NCBI GenBank assembly: GCA_025356665.1
Contig: JANXRV010000013.1
Location: forward strand, 5,125-69,124
Origin: CAITSH01 sp025356665
GTDB taxonomy: Bacteria; Pseudomonadota; Gammaproteobacteria; Burkholderiales; SG8-39
DNA length: 64,000 bases
Direction of reading: 5' to 3'
The translations under genes were made by a program, and so were the position numbers. The notes beneath the pieces were generated by a model. The model was not told where the DNA came from. It searched no databases and was given only the letters and a program-made list of their open reading frames with translations. The stretch's first letter is position 1; each line of letters opens with the position of its first letter. Positions 8,335-18,428 of the stretch are shown piece by piece.

Positions 8335-9531
8335 ATGGGCAATATAGCAGAGCCGCCGCACCGCGCCGGCTGGCCCGACTTCGCGCAATTTGGCCCGCAT
8401 CCTGACGCCGCCACGCTGGGCGCCTCGCTGACCGGGGCGCAGCAGACAACGCGGCAGCTCACCGCGCGTTTTGCCACGCAGACGCTGCAAGTGCCGCTGC
8501 TGGCCATTGTTAATCCGCCGCTGTGGGAGCTCGGCCACCTGGCCTGGTTCGAGGAATTCTGGCTGCATCGTCGCGGCGATTTTGCCGTGGCTTCCATGCT
8601 CGAGCACGCCGACCGCTGGTACGACTCTTCGCGCGTCGCGCACGACACGCGCTGGGATCTTGACCTGCCCGACTTTGCCGCGACGCGCCGCTACGCCCAG
8701 GCCGTGCTCGATCGCAGCCTGGTGCTGCTGGCGGAAAAGCCGCTTGAAGATGAAATCGCTTATTTTGCACAGCTCGCGCTGTTGCACCACGACATGCACA
8801 ACGAGGCCTTCAGTTATACCTGGCAAACGCTGGGTTTTGCGCCGCCTGCAGCGCAGCTTTTGCCGCGTGCGCTGGCGCAAGAGGATATTCGCATGGACGC
8901 CTGCAGCGCGGCGATCGGTTCGCGCGCCGGCGAGGGCTTTTGCTTTGACAACGAAAAGTGGCGGCACGACGCGGCCCTTGCCGCCTATGCCATCGCCGCC
9001 AGCCCGGTCAGCAACGCCGCTTTTCGCAAGTTTGTCGATATCGGCGGCTACGCCCGTCGCGCGTTATGGAGCGACGAGGGCTGGAAAATGCGCGAGCAGC
9101 TTGCGCTCGATCATCCGCGCTACTGGAAGCGCGAAAAAGGCGCCTGGCTGCTGCGACGTTTCGACGCCTGGCTGCCGCTCGATGGCGATGAGCCGGTCAT
9201 GCACGTCAGCGCCCACGAGGCCGAGGCGTATTGCCGCTGGGCCGGCCGGCGGCTGCCGCGCGAGGCCGAATGGGAGCACGCCGCGCGTAACGCGCCGGGT
9301 TTTGATTGGGGGCAGGTGTGGGAGTGGACGGCTGATCGCTTTGCCCCCTATGCGGGGTTTTCCGCCGACCCGTATAAGGAATACTCGGCGCCGTGGTTTG
9401 CCGAAGACCACCGGGTATTGCGCGGCGGCAGTTTTGCCACGGCCGGACGATTGCTGCGCCCGGCCTTTCGTAATTTCTACAAGCCCGAACGGGCCGACAT
9501 GTTTTGCGGATTTCGCACCTGCGCAGCATGA
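8335..9531 (+). CDS. senA: selenoneine synthase SenA (EgtB-like)
   Basis: 398 residues. The N-terminal DinB-type domain supplies the expected non-haem iron ligands: His68 in WELGHLAWFEEFW and the HHDMHNE cluster at 151-157. The C-terminal formylglycine-generating-enzyme/sulfatase-modifying fold ends with VWEWT, VLRGGSF and a final CGFRTC. In EgtB this architecture makes the C-S bond on hercynine; in SenA it makes the C-Se bond using selenosugar, followed by conversion to selenoneine. I call SenA rather than EgtB because senB is divergent next to it and selD follows. No egtD-like methyltransferase is in the window, so hercynine must come from elsewhere. Confidence 0.9.
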   Translation: MGNIAEPPHRAGWPDFAQFGPHPDAATLGASLTGAQQTTRQLTARFATQTLQVPLLAIVNPPLWELGHLAWFEEFWLHRRGDFAVASMLEHADRWYDSSRVAHDTRWDLDLPDFAATRRYAQAVLDRSLVLLAEKPLEDEIAYFAQLALLHHDMHNEAFSYTWQTLGFAPPAAQLLPRALAQEDIRMDACSAAIGSRAGEGFCFDNEKWRHDAALAAYAIAASPVSNAAFRKFVDIGGYARRALWSDEGWKMREQLALDHPRYWKREKGAWLLRRFDAWLPLDGDEPVMHVSAHEAEAYCRWAGRRLPREAEWEHAARNAPGFDWGQVWEWTADRFAPYAGFSADPYKEYSAPWFAEDHRVLRGGSFATAGRLLRPAFRNFYKPERADMFCGFRTCAA

Positions 9532-9544
9532 TGCCCGCTACGTT

Positions 9545-9690
9545 TGGATTAAACTTAACACGCGATACGCAATATGCAATGTGCAAAACGTAACACGTAA
9601 TATGTAACACGCAATATGCAACACTCAACACTCAGGATTTAAGATCCAAGCCTTAAGAGGTGAAAGATTAAGGATTAAGGATTCAGGACT
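9545..9690. repeat. degenerate short tandem repeats before selD
   Basis: An AT-rich stretch made of variants of aacacgyaatatgyaa, followed by repeats of attaagg, fills the gap between senA and selD. A ribosome-binding site (cggagaa) lies at its downstream end. No terminator is seen, so senA and selD may still be co-transcribed. Confidence 0.7.
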
Positions 9691-9716
9691 AAGGCTGTTC
9701 CGACGGAGAAAATGCA

Positions 9717-10766
9717 ATGAATGAGATGACCACCCCTTTTCGCCTTACCTCGCTCGCCCATGGCGGCGGCTGCGGCTGCAAGATCGCACCCGGCGTGCTG
9801 ACCGAAATCCTCAAGTCCTCGCCGCTGCGCACACTGCCGCCGGCGCTGTTGGCCGGCAGCGACAACAATGAGGACGCCGCGGTCTACAAGCTCAATGACA
9901 GCCAGGCGATTGTCGCCACCACCGATTTTTTCACCCCCATCGTCGATGACCCGTTTGAGTTCGGCCGCATCGCCGCCACCAACGCCATCTCCGACGTGTA
10001 CGCCATGGGCGGGCAGCCGTTGTTTGCGCTGGCCCTGCTGGGCATGCCGGTCAACCTCATGCCCATGGAGATGATTCAGAAAATCACCTCCGGCGGCGAG
10101 TCGGTATGCGCCGAGGCGGGCATTCCCATCGCCGGCGGCCATTCGATAGACACGGTTGAGCCTATTTACGGCCTGGTGGTGATAGGCCTGGTGCACCCGG
10201 ACAAGATCAAGCGCAACAGCGGCGCCAGGGCCGGCGACAGCCTGATCCTGGGCAAGCCGCTGGGCGTGGGCATTCTCAGCGCGGCGCTCAAGCAGGAAAA
10301 AATCTCCGCCGAAGGCTATGCGCGCATGATCGAGTACACGACCAAGCTCAACAAGCCCGGTGTGGCCTTGTCGCAAATGGCCGGCGTGCACGCGCTGACC
10401 GATGTCACCGGCTTTGGCCTTGCCGGCCACCTGCTGGAAATGTGCCGTGGCGCGAAACTGCGCGCCAACATCAACTGGGCCGACCTGCCGGTCATTGCGC
10501 AGGCCCTGGACCACGTCAAAGCCGGCGTCTTCACCGGCGCATCGACACGCAACTGGGCCGGCTATGGCGGTGAAATCACATTGGCACCCGGCATGACCGA
10601 TTGGCAAAAAAACGTGCTCACCGACCCGCAGACCAGCGGCGGGCTGTTGGTTGCTTGCGCGCCCGAGAGCGAGGCCGAGGTGCTGGCCTTGTTTGCACAA
10701 GACGGCTTTGCCGATGCGCGCAAGATCGGGTGCTTTGTCGAGGGTGCCGGCCTTTCGGTGTCCTGA
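9717..10766 (+). CDS. selD: selenophosphate synthase (SelD/SenC)
   Basis: 349 residues, the usual SelD length. The glycine-rich N-terminal motif AHGGGCGCKIAP places Cys19, Cys21 and Lys22 at the positions of the catalytic Cys/Sec and Lys, so this is a Cys form. ATP/Mg-binding aspartates appear in GSDNNEDAAVY and TTDFFTPIVDDP, and the AIR-synthase-like C-terminal half has DVTGFGLAGHL and TDPQTSGGLL. It makes selenophosphate from selenide and ATP. With senA and senB adjacent it fills the SenC role; whether it also serves selenocysteine or tRNA 2-selenouridine synthesis cannot be judged because selA, selB and mnmH are not in the window. Confidence 0.95.
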   Translation: MNEMTTPFRLTSLAHGGGCGCKIAPGVLTEILKSSPLRTLPPALLAGSDNNEDAAVYKLNDSQAIVATTDFFTPIVDDPFEFGRIAATNAISDVYAMGGQPLFALALLGMPVNLMPMEMIQKITSGGESVCAEAGIPIAGGHSIDTVEPIYGLVVIGLVHPDKIKRNSGARAGDSLILGKPLGVGILSAALKQEKISAEGYARMIEYTTKLNKPGVALSQMAGVHALTDVTGFGLAGHLLEMCRGAKLRANINWADLPVIAQALDHVKAGVFTGASTRNWAGYGGEITLAPGMTDWQKNVLTDPQTSGGLLVACAPESEAEVLALFAQDGFADARKIGCFVEGAGLSVS

Positions 10767-10826
10767 CCGCGTGTATGCCGCGTTCGTAGCCGCCAATTTG
10801 TATTTAAACTTGAAACAGGAGCTCCC

Positions 10827-11702
10827 ATGAAATTCCCTTCCCGTCCGTTGGCATTTGTCGCCGGCCTTGCCGCCGCAGCCTTGTCGCTCACGCTTGCGCA
10901 GGGTGCCCTCGCCCAGGGTGTGCTCAAGGTGTCGGCCATTCCCGACGAGGCACCGACCGAGTTGCAGCGCAAATTCAAGCCGCTGGGCGATTACCTCGAA
11001 AAAGAAACCGGCATGAAAGTAGAGTTCACGCCGGTCACCGACTACGCCGCGGTCGTCGAGTCGCTGGCCACGCGCAAGCTCGACCTTGTTTGGCTGGGCG
11101 GCTTCACCTTCGTGCAGACCAAGATCCGCACCAACGGCACCGCCATTCCCATCGTGCAGCGCGCCGAGGATGAGAAATTCATCAGCCGCTTTATTGTGCC
11201 GATGGACAGCAGCGCCAAGACCCTCGCCGACCTCAAGGGCAAGTCGTTTGCCTTTGGCTCGCCTTCGTCCACCTCGGGTCACCTGATGCCGCGTTTTTTC
11301 TTGCTGCAGGCGGGGGTCAACCCGGACAAGGATTTCAAGAACGTCGCGTTCTCGGGTGCGCATGACGCCACCGTCGCGTTTGTCGCCGGCGGCAAGGCCG
11401 AGGCGGGCGTGCTCAACGCATCGGTGTGGGACAAGCTGGTTGAAACGAAGAACCCCAATGCGATGAAAGTGAAGGTCCTCGCCACCACGCCGCCTTATTA
11501 CGACTACAACTGGACGGTGCGCGGCGACCTCGATCCGGCGGTAATCAAAAAACTGACCGATGCATTTCTGAAGCTCGACGCCAACAATCCGGCGCACAAG
11601 GCGCTCATGGATTTGCAGCGCGCGTCCAAGTTCATCCCGACCAAGGCCTCCAACTATGACGGCATCGAGAACGCCGCCAAGTCGGCCGGGCTGATCAAGT
11701 AA
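10827..11702 (+). CDS. putative selenium-oxyanion ABC transporter binding protein (PhnD-like)
   Basis: 291 residues with a Sec signal peptide ending ALAQG. It is a PhnD-family phosphate/phosphonate-type binding protein: VSAIPDEAPTELQRK near the mature start, KLDLVWLGGFTF, FGSPSSTSGHLMP and the DATVAFVAGGKAEAGVLN block. This subgroup is often annotated as a putative selenate-binding protein because it travels with selD. Here it directly follows selD and is followed by a matching ATPase and two permeases. The ligand (selenate, selenite or other) is inferred from context. Confidence 0.85.
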   Translation: MKFPSRPLAFVAGLAAAALSLTLAQGALAQGVLKVSAIPDEAPTELQRKFKPLGDYLEKETGMKVEFTPVTDYAAVVESLATRKLDLVWLGGFTFVQTKIRTNGTAIPIVQRAEDEKFISRFIVPMDSSAKTLADLKGKSFAFGSPSSTSGHLMPRFFLLQAGVNPDKDFKNVAFSGAHDATVAFVAGGKAEAGVLNASVWDKLVETKNPNAMKVKVLATTPPYYDYNWTVRGDLDPAVIKKLTDAFLKLDANNPAHKALMDLQRASKFIPTKASNYDGIENAAKSAGLIK

Positions 11703-11748
11703 AGGAGTGTTTCATAATCCGCGTCCTTTGCCGGCGACCACCCGCCGC

Positions 11749-11827
11749 TGTCATTCCGAGGGCGCAGCCCGGAGAGTCTGCTTTTCACAACGCAAAAGCA
11801 GATCCCTCGCTGTGCTCGGGATGACGG
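11749..11827. repeat. palindromic intergenic repeat, TCATTCCGAG type
   Basis: The arms tgtcattccgag...agtctgctttt and aaaagcagatccctcg...ctcgggatgac form a long imperfect inverted repeat between the binding-protein gene and the ATPase gene. It differs from the CATTGCGAGC family but has the same general form. Confidence 0.75.
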
Positions 11828-11854
11828 TGTGTCGGTGTCTCGCCCCAAGCTGAA

Positions 11855-12688
11855 TTGAGCTTCGAGCTTTCACAAATCGGCCTGGTCCACGCCAACGGCC
11901 AGCGCGCGTTGCGCGCCGTCACGCTGGCTGCGGTCGGCGGCGAGCGTATTGCCATCATCGGTCCTTCTGGCGCTGGCAAGACCTCGCTGTTGCGCATTCT
12001 TGCCACCTCGGTGCGGCCCACCGAGGGCCGCGTGTCGGTGTTGCAGGGCAATCCCTGGCAGTTATCGGCGGCCGAACTCAAGCGGCTGCGCGCGCGCATC
12101 GGCGTCGTGCACCAGTCCCCGCCCATCCCGCCGCGCCAGCGCGCCATTACCGCGGTGCTGGCCGGGCGGCTGGGGGTCTGGCCGTGGTGGAAGTCAGCCC
12201 TGTCGCTCATTTACCCGGCCGACATCGCCGGCCCGCGCGAGCAACTGGCGCGCCTCGATCTTGCCGACCGCCTGTTCGAGCGCTGTGACCGCCTCTCGGG
12301 CGGGCAGTTGCAGCGCGTCGGCGTGGCGCGCGTGCTCTACCAGCAACCGGCCCTGCTGCTCGCCGACGAGCCGGTGTCGGCGATGGACCCGGCGCTCGCC
12401 GACCTCACCGTCAACCAGTTGCACAGCGAAGCGGCGACGCGCGGCGTCACGCTGGTGGCGAGCCTGCATGCGGTGGACGTGGCGCTGCGCTGGTTCCCGC
12501 GCGTGATCGGCCTGCGCGCCGGCGAAATCGTATTCGACCTGCCCGCGGTCAAGGTCAGCGACGGCGTGTTGCGCGACCTCTACGCTTCCGAAACCGGCAC
12601 GCTGCCGACGCAGGACAACCAGCCGCTTGACATCGGACCGCTTGCCGCGGACGGCCTCAAGGTCGTCGCGCCGCCGCGCATCATTTGA
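11855..12688 (+). CDS. ABC transporter ATP-binding protein (PhnC-like), selenium locus
   Basis: 277 residues from a TTG start at 11855; no ATG fits the conserved N-terminus FELSQIGLVH. Walker A is GPSGAGKTS (about residues 36-44), the signature is LSGGQLQRVGVAR, and Walker B with its switch is ALLLADEPVSAMD. It energises the transporter formed with the PhnD-like binding protein upstream and the two permeases downstream. A palindromic repeat sits in the 152-base gap before it, so expression may depend on read-through or on its own promoter. The C-terminus is about 40 residues longer than the ATPase core. Confidence 0.88.
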   Translation: MSFELSQIGLVHANGQRALRAVTLAAVGGERIAIIGPSGAGKTSLLRILATSVRPTEGRVSVLQGNPWQLSAAELKRLRARIGVVHQSPPIPPRQRAITAVLAGRLGVWPWWKSALSLIYPADIAGPREQLARLDLADRLFERCDRLSGGQLQRVGVARVLYQQPALLLADEPVSAMDPALADLTVNQLHSEAATRGVTLVASLHAVDVALRWFPRVIGLRAGEIVFDLPAVKVSDGVLRDLYASETGTLPTQDNQPLDIGPLAADGLKVVAPPRII

Positions 12689-12744
12689 AAAGGGATTTGA
12701 AAATTAATCCTGCGTGTTCCCGCGTGTTCCTGCATGTTCCTGCA

Positions 12745-12839
12745 TGTCATTGCGAGAAGCGCAGCGCCGAAGCAATCTCGCGGACAGGGCGGGCGCTGCG
12801 CAGTCCCGACGAGATTGCTTCGCTGCGCTCGCAATGACA
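12745..12839. repeat. long palindromic intergenic repeat, CATTGCGAGC family
   Basis: The left arm tgtcattgcgag...gaagcaatctcg and the right arm cgagattgcttcg...gcaatgaca form an almost perfect palindrome of about 30 bases per arm around a GC-rich spacer. It matches the copy at 6459-6550. Just before it, gtgttcctgc-like units are repeated several times. Confidence 0.85.
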
Positions 12840-12855
12840 TGAAATTCGCGACGAC

Positions 12856-13689
12856 ATGAACGCATCCGCGACCCTGCCGCCGCGCGACCCGGACGCGCCG
12901 CGTCGCGCGCTGTGGGTGCTTGGCGCCTTGCTGGTGCTCTGGCCGCTGCTGCATATCGCGCAATTCAACCCGGCCGAGTTGTTCGATGCGCGTAATCTCA
13001 AGGTCATGGGCGGATTCGTCGGGCAGTTTTTCCCGCCCAACCTGGCGATGGAGTTCCTGCAACTGGTGTTCAAGGCGACCATAGAGACGCTGGCCATGGC
13101 CACCGCCGGCACCGCACTCGCGATGTTGCTTGCCGCGCCGCTGGGACTCGCCTTGTCGTACAGCCTGTCGATTTCGCGCATCGGGCCTGGCCCGGGGCGC
13201 GGCCTGGGCGAAGCACTGCGCGGCGCGGCGCGTTTTGCGCTGCTGCTGTTGCGCGGCATCCCGGAAATCGTCTGGGCCCTGCTGCTGGTGCGCGCTTTCG
13301 GCCTCGGGCCGGCCGCGGGCGTGCTGGCTATTGCCGTCACCTACGGCGGCATGCTCGGCAAGGTCTATTCGGAAATCCTCGAGTCGGGCGATACGCGGCC
13401 GGCGCGCGTGCTGCTCGAGTCGGGCAGCGGGCGCCTGATGGCCTTTTTTTACGGCCTGTTGCCCGGAGCCGCGCAAGAACTCGCCTCCTACACCGTGTAT
13501 CGCTGGGAATGCGCCGTGCGTGCTTCGGTGATCATGGGCTTTGTCGGTGCCGGCGGCCTTGGCCAACTGATGGACCAGTCGATGAAAATGCTCAACGGCG
13601 GCGAGGTCTCGACCATTCTCGTCATGTTCCTGTTGCTGGTGCTGCTGGCGGACGCCATCAGCGCGGCCATCCGCAGGCTGCTGGCATGA
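12856..13689 (+). CDS. ABC transporter permease (PhnE-like), selenium locus
   Basis: 277 residues with six or so hydrophobic segments. After an N-terminal membrane segment (ALWVLGALLVLWPLLHIAQF) comes the binding-protein-dependent transport inner-membrane domain. Its coupling region is the SYTVYRWECAVRASVIMGFVGAGG stretch near residues 212-235, given here by its key residues E220, G229 and GAGG at the end. It pairs with the next permease, whose start overlaps its stop (ATGA). It should form half of the membrane channel for the selD-linked transporter. Confidence 0.85.
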   Translation: MNASATLPPRDPDAPRRALWVLGALLVLWPLLHIAQFNPAELFDARNLKVMGGFVGQFFPPNLAMEFLQLVFKATIETLAMATAGTALAMLLAAPLGLALSYSLSISRIGPGPGRGLGEALRGAARFALLLLRGIPEIVWALLLVRAFGLGPAAGVLAIAVTYGGMLGKVYSEILESGDTRPARVLLESGSGRLMAFFYGLLPGAAQELASYTVYRWECAVRASVIMGFVGAGGLGQLMDQSMKMLNGGEVSTILVMFLLLVLLADAISAAIRRLLA

Positions 13690-14504
13690 GCGCCCTCATT
13701 GTTTCCCTTGAAGAACGCCGGCGCGCGCTGGGCTTTTGCATGTATTGCTGGCTGGGCGTCGCCGCGCTGGCTGCCGTGGTGTGGGCAAGCTTTGCCTATC
13801 TGGCGATCGAGCCCTTGCGTCTGTTTTCCGCCGAGTCGCGCGGCTACATGGTCGATTTTGTGCGGCGTTTTTTCCCGCCCGACCTGTCGGCCGACTTCCT
13901 GCAAAAAATCGGCAAGGGCGCGCTCGAGACACTGGCCATTTCCGCAGTGGGTACCTTGCTCGCAGCCGCGGCAGGGCTGGCGCTCGCGCTGCCCGCAGCG
14001 GGGCGTTGCGGCGGCGCGGCGCGGGCGCTGACGCGGTTTTTCCTCAACTTCCTGCGCTCCGTGCCAGAGCTGGTGTGGGCGGCGCTGATGGTGCTCGCCG
14101 CCGGCCTCGGGCCGTTCGCCGGCACGCTGGCGCTGGCGCTGCACACCTCGGGCGTGCTCGGCCGCCTGTTCGCCGAATCACTCGAGAATGCGCCGCCCGA
14201 ACCGGCGCGCGCCCTGGAGGAGGCCGGCGCGCCGGCCGGCCTCGCCTTTGTCTACGGCACGCTGCCGCTGATCACGCCGCAACTCATTGCCTACAGCCTG
14301 TACCGCTGGGAAATGAACATACGCATGGCCACGGTGCTCGGCTTTGTCGGCGCCGGTGGTCTCGGGCAGATGCTCTACTACGAGTTGTCGCTGCTGCACG
14401 AAGCGCAGGCGAGCACGGTCATCATCGCCATGCTGGTGCTGGTGGTCTTTGTCGATGCCATCAGCGCCTGGGTGCGCCGCGGCCAGATGCGTGCGGGCAG
14501 CTGA
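13686..14504 (+). CDS. second ABC transporter permease (PhnE-like), selenium locus
   Basis: 272 residues starting at the ATG that overlaps the previous stop. It is a paralogue of the first permease: it shares a cytoplasmic coupling pattern (YSLYRWEMNIR followed by VLGFVGAGGLGQ), the FFPPDLS loop and LRSVPELVWA. The family normally works as a dimer, so two different permeases imply a heterodimeric channel. The DUF255 gene starts one base after its stop codon. Confidence 0.85.
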   Translation: MSALIVSLEERRRALGFCMYCWLGVAALAAVVWASFAYLAIEPLRLFSAESRGYMVDFVRRFFPPDLSADFLQKIGKGALETLAISAVGTLLAAAAGLALALPAAGRCGGAARALTRFFLNFLRSVPELVWAALMVLAAGLGPFAGTLALALHTSGVLGRLFAESLENAPPEPARALEEAGAPAGLAFVYGTLPLITPQLIAYSLYRWEMNIRMATVLGFVGAGGLGQMLYYELSLLHEAQASTVIIAMLVLVVFVDAISAWVRRGQMRAGS

Positions 14505-14505
14505 C

Positions 14506-16551
<2,046 letters not shown>

Positions 16552-16740
16552 TTGGTTGCGGACCGCTGATTTTCCGGCGCCTGGTACGAGTCCTGGTCGG
16601 GGTGCTGCAACTGGCCGCTACCGGACAACTGCCGACAGTAAGAGGTTTGCTTAATCAGCCTTTACCTCTACTTCAATTGAAGGTCAGCCTGTGTGCGGGG
16701 ATAGACCTCGGGCGTAGTCCGGTCGGCATCTGCCGCCAGG

Positions 16741-16768
16741 TTGACATTGCTCGAATCCTCCGTACAAT
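16741..16768 (+). promoter_or_regulatory. sigma70 promoter of the cupin gene
   Basis: TTGACA at 16741-16746 and TACAAT at 16763-16768 are separated by 16 bases, close to the sigma70 consensus. The TetR-type palindrome at 16776-16791 begins seven bases downstream, where it would cover the start point. The rest of the 275-base gap after the DUF255 gene (from 16552) shows nothing else I can name. Confidence 0.75.
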
Positions 16769-16775
16769 CGTCTAT

Positions 16776-16791
16776 TAGACCGATTGGTCTA
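16776..16791. promoter_or_regulatory. TetR-type operator, perfect palindrome
   Basis: TAGACCGATTGGTCTA is a perfect inverted repeat of two 6-base arms around four bases. Its place just after the -10 box and before the cupin gene, with a TetR gene immediately downstream, points to repression by that regulator. Confidence 0.75.
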
Positions 16792-16826
16792 GTTTTTTCA
16801 ATCACGATAAAAAAGGAGAAGCGACC

Positions 16827-17213
16827 ATGCGTGTGGCTAAAGATAACGTGGACGTTCGGATGCAAATTCCAGGTGCAGTGATTCGTCAGCGAAAGAATTT
16901 TGGTGTTGTGAATAAAATCGGCGCGATCAGCGGCGAGTACTTCACGCTTTCAGCTGGCGTCGATACGACTCCGATCTTCCAGGGATTGGAGGGCGACCTC
17001 TGCCAATGCCCACACTGGGGCTTCGTTATACGCGGTCAGCTAACTACCACCGACGCGGACGGCGTGCGGGAGATGGTGAAGGCGCATGACCTCTTTTACT
17101 GGCCGCCTGGTCACAACGTGTTGGTCGAGGCTGACGCGGAGATTGTCATGTTCAGCCCGCAGCACGAACACAGTCATGTCATCGACCACATGATCGCGAA
17201 GGTCAAGGGATAA
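16827..17213 (+). CDS. small cupin-domain protein
   Basis: 128 residues. The sequence fits one conserved barrel: HWGFVIRGQLTTT supplies the first cupin block and FYWPPGHNVLVEADAE the second, with His77-type and later His ligands. A good ribosome-binding site (aaaggagaa) precedes the ATG. Base composition is lower in GC than the flanking genes (about 40 percent in 16861-16920), suggesting transfer. The gene is driven by a strong promoter under a TetR operator, and the TetR gene follows 123 bases later. The substrate is unknown. Confidence 0.8.
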   Translation: MRVAKDNVDVRMQIPGAVIRQRKNFGVVNKIGAISGEYFTLSAGVDTTPIFQGLEGDLCQCPHWGFVIRGQLTTTDADGVREMVKAHDLFYWPPGHNVLVEADAEIVMFSPQHEHSHVIDHMIAKVKG

Positions 17214-17336
17214 AGTCAGCCAGAAAGCCGCGTCGCGGGTGCTCCGCGGCTGGGCGAACCCGCACGCAGCCCTCCTGGAGTCTGAGTTAAACTGCTGCTG
17301 CGCGGTTCGCTCTTCAGGATTTGTTACCCGACCACA

Positions 17337-17933
17337 ATGCAGCCGGCCCATATAACGAAGCAGCGCCTGCTCGACGCGGGTATGACCATGCTCCTTGAGC
17401 ATGGCTACCACGACTTGGGCGTTCAGACCCTGCTCGCAGCTACGCGGATCCCGAAGGGTTCTTTCTACCATCACTTCAAGGACAAAGAGGACTTCGCACT
17501 CCAGGTCATCGACCAATATATGGGGCATGTGCATGCGGGGCTCGACGCGTGTCTCGGCGACATTGACCGCCCTCCGCTCGCGCGGGTGCGTCGTTTCTTC
17601 GAAATGGTGCAGCAGAACTATCGGAGAGAGGGCTACCTTGGGTGCCTTTTGGGCGGGCTCGGGCAGGAACTCGCAGGTGTCAGTGAGGTATTCAGGCGGA
17701 AAGTCGAGGGTTGTTTTTCCGAGATTGCCAAGCGATTGGCCGTTTGCCTTGAAGAGGCCCGGGAGCGGGGTGACATCCCGGTCGAGTCCAATTCACGACG
17801 CATGGCAAGCCTGCTGGTGGACTGTTGGGAGGGCGCCGCGCTTCGTAGCCGCTTGCGAGGGAGTCCGGCGCCGCTGAACGCGATGCTCGATTTCTACTTT
17901 CAGTCGGCCGTAGGCCGTGGACCGGTTAACTAA
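17337..17933 (+). CDS. TetR/AcrR-family regulator
   Basis: 198 residues. The N-terminal helix-turn-helix is typical: LLDAGMTMLLEHGYHDLGV followed by RIPKGSFYHHFKDKEDF (about residues 37-53). The C-terminal half resembles the AcuR-like TetR group (REGYLGCLLGGLGQEL). The ATG at 17337 has only a weak ribosome site but is needed for the first helix. It is the likely ligand-responsive repressor of the cupin gene through the palindrome at 16776-16791. Confidence 0.9.
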   Translation: MQPAHITKQRLLDAGMTMLLEHGYHDLGVQTLLAATRIPKGSFYHHFKDKEDFALQVIDQYMGHVHAGLDACLGDIDRPPLARVRRFFEMVQQNYRREGYLGCLLGGLGQELAGVSEVFRRKVEGCFSEIAKRLAVCLEEARERGDIPVESNSRRMASLLVDCWEGAALRSRLRGSPAPLNAMLDFYFQSAVGRGPVN

Positions 17934-18147
17934 CCGGGACTGGATGCGCCTATCCTTGCCTCGCTGCGGCGAGGTGCCCCTTCGCTTGGCCTGAATGATT
18001 GCTCAAGGGCGGAGTCCGGCCTTAGGCTGTGCCGCAGCGCGGCCTGTCTTGTGCCTGTGAATGACATCAATGTTCCGTGCGAACGATTGGCGCAACCGGC
18101 GACGGTCAATCCGCCAGGTTCACACCCGGCGCGTGGCAGCCGCAGAC

Positions 18148-18333
18148 TCAGATACCGACCTGCAATTCGACGGTCATCGCCTGATCGGCGGGGAGATGGT
18201 GGGCGGCCGTCACGTCTTCGGTATTGCGCGCCATAAACGCGAAAAGATTGTCGCGCCAGATCGTCATGCCCTGTTGTTTGCTCCCGGCGAGCAAATCAAC
18301 CTGGCCGATAATGTCGTGCGCCTCCCCTGTACG
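18148..18333 (-). pseudogene. 3' remnant of a kup-like potassium transporter gene
   Basis: On the minus strand an open frame of 61 codons ends in TGA and reads like the C-terminus of Kup potassium transporters, with blocks GMTIWRDNLFAFMARN and HHLPADQAMTVELQVGI. An in-frame stop lies directly upstream at 18334-18336, and nothing Kup-like is visible further on. Kup is about 620 residues, so this is a fragment. It lies in the 495-base gap between the TetR gene and an esterase gene; the rest of that gap shows only a decayed hairpin copy. Confidence 0.55.
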
Positions 18334-18370
18334 TCAATCGTCTGATGTCCTGACCAAATCCGCACTGCAC

Positions 18371-18410
18371 GGCATCCCGCAAATGCCCGCCAGACGGGCG
18401 TTTCCAGCCA
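18371..18410. repeat. decayed GCTGGAAA-family hairpin
   Basis: The right arm cgggcgtttccagcc is intact but the left arm is altered (ggcatcccgcaaatgcccg). It sits just past the end of the esterase gene, as other copies sit at operon ends. Confidence 0.5.
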
Positions 18411-18428
18411 AAGAATGCCTGCGCTGTA

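Noticed and set aside
8335..9531. Ergothioneine synthase EgtB instead of SenA
   Set aside because: The fold fits both, but the divergent senB and the following selD make SenA the better call; the sequence alone does not fully exclude EgtB.
9675..11597. A 640-residue open frame on the minus strand across selD and the binding-protein gene
   Set aside because: It spans two well-supported genes on the other strand and has no recognisable domain.
10827..14504. Phosphonate transporter PhnCDE
   Set aside because: The components are of that superfamily, but no phn catabolic gene is present and selD is adjacent, so a selenium oxyanion is the preferred though unproved ligand.
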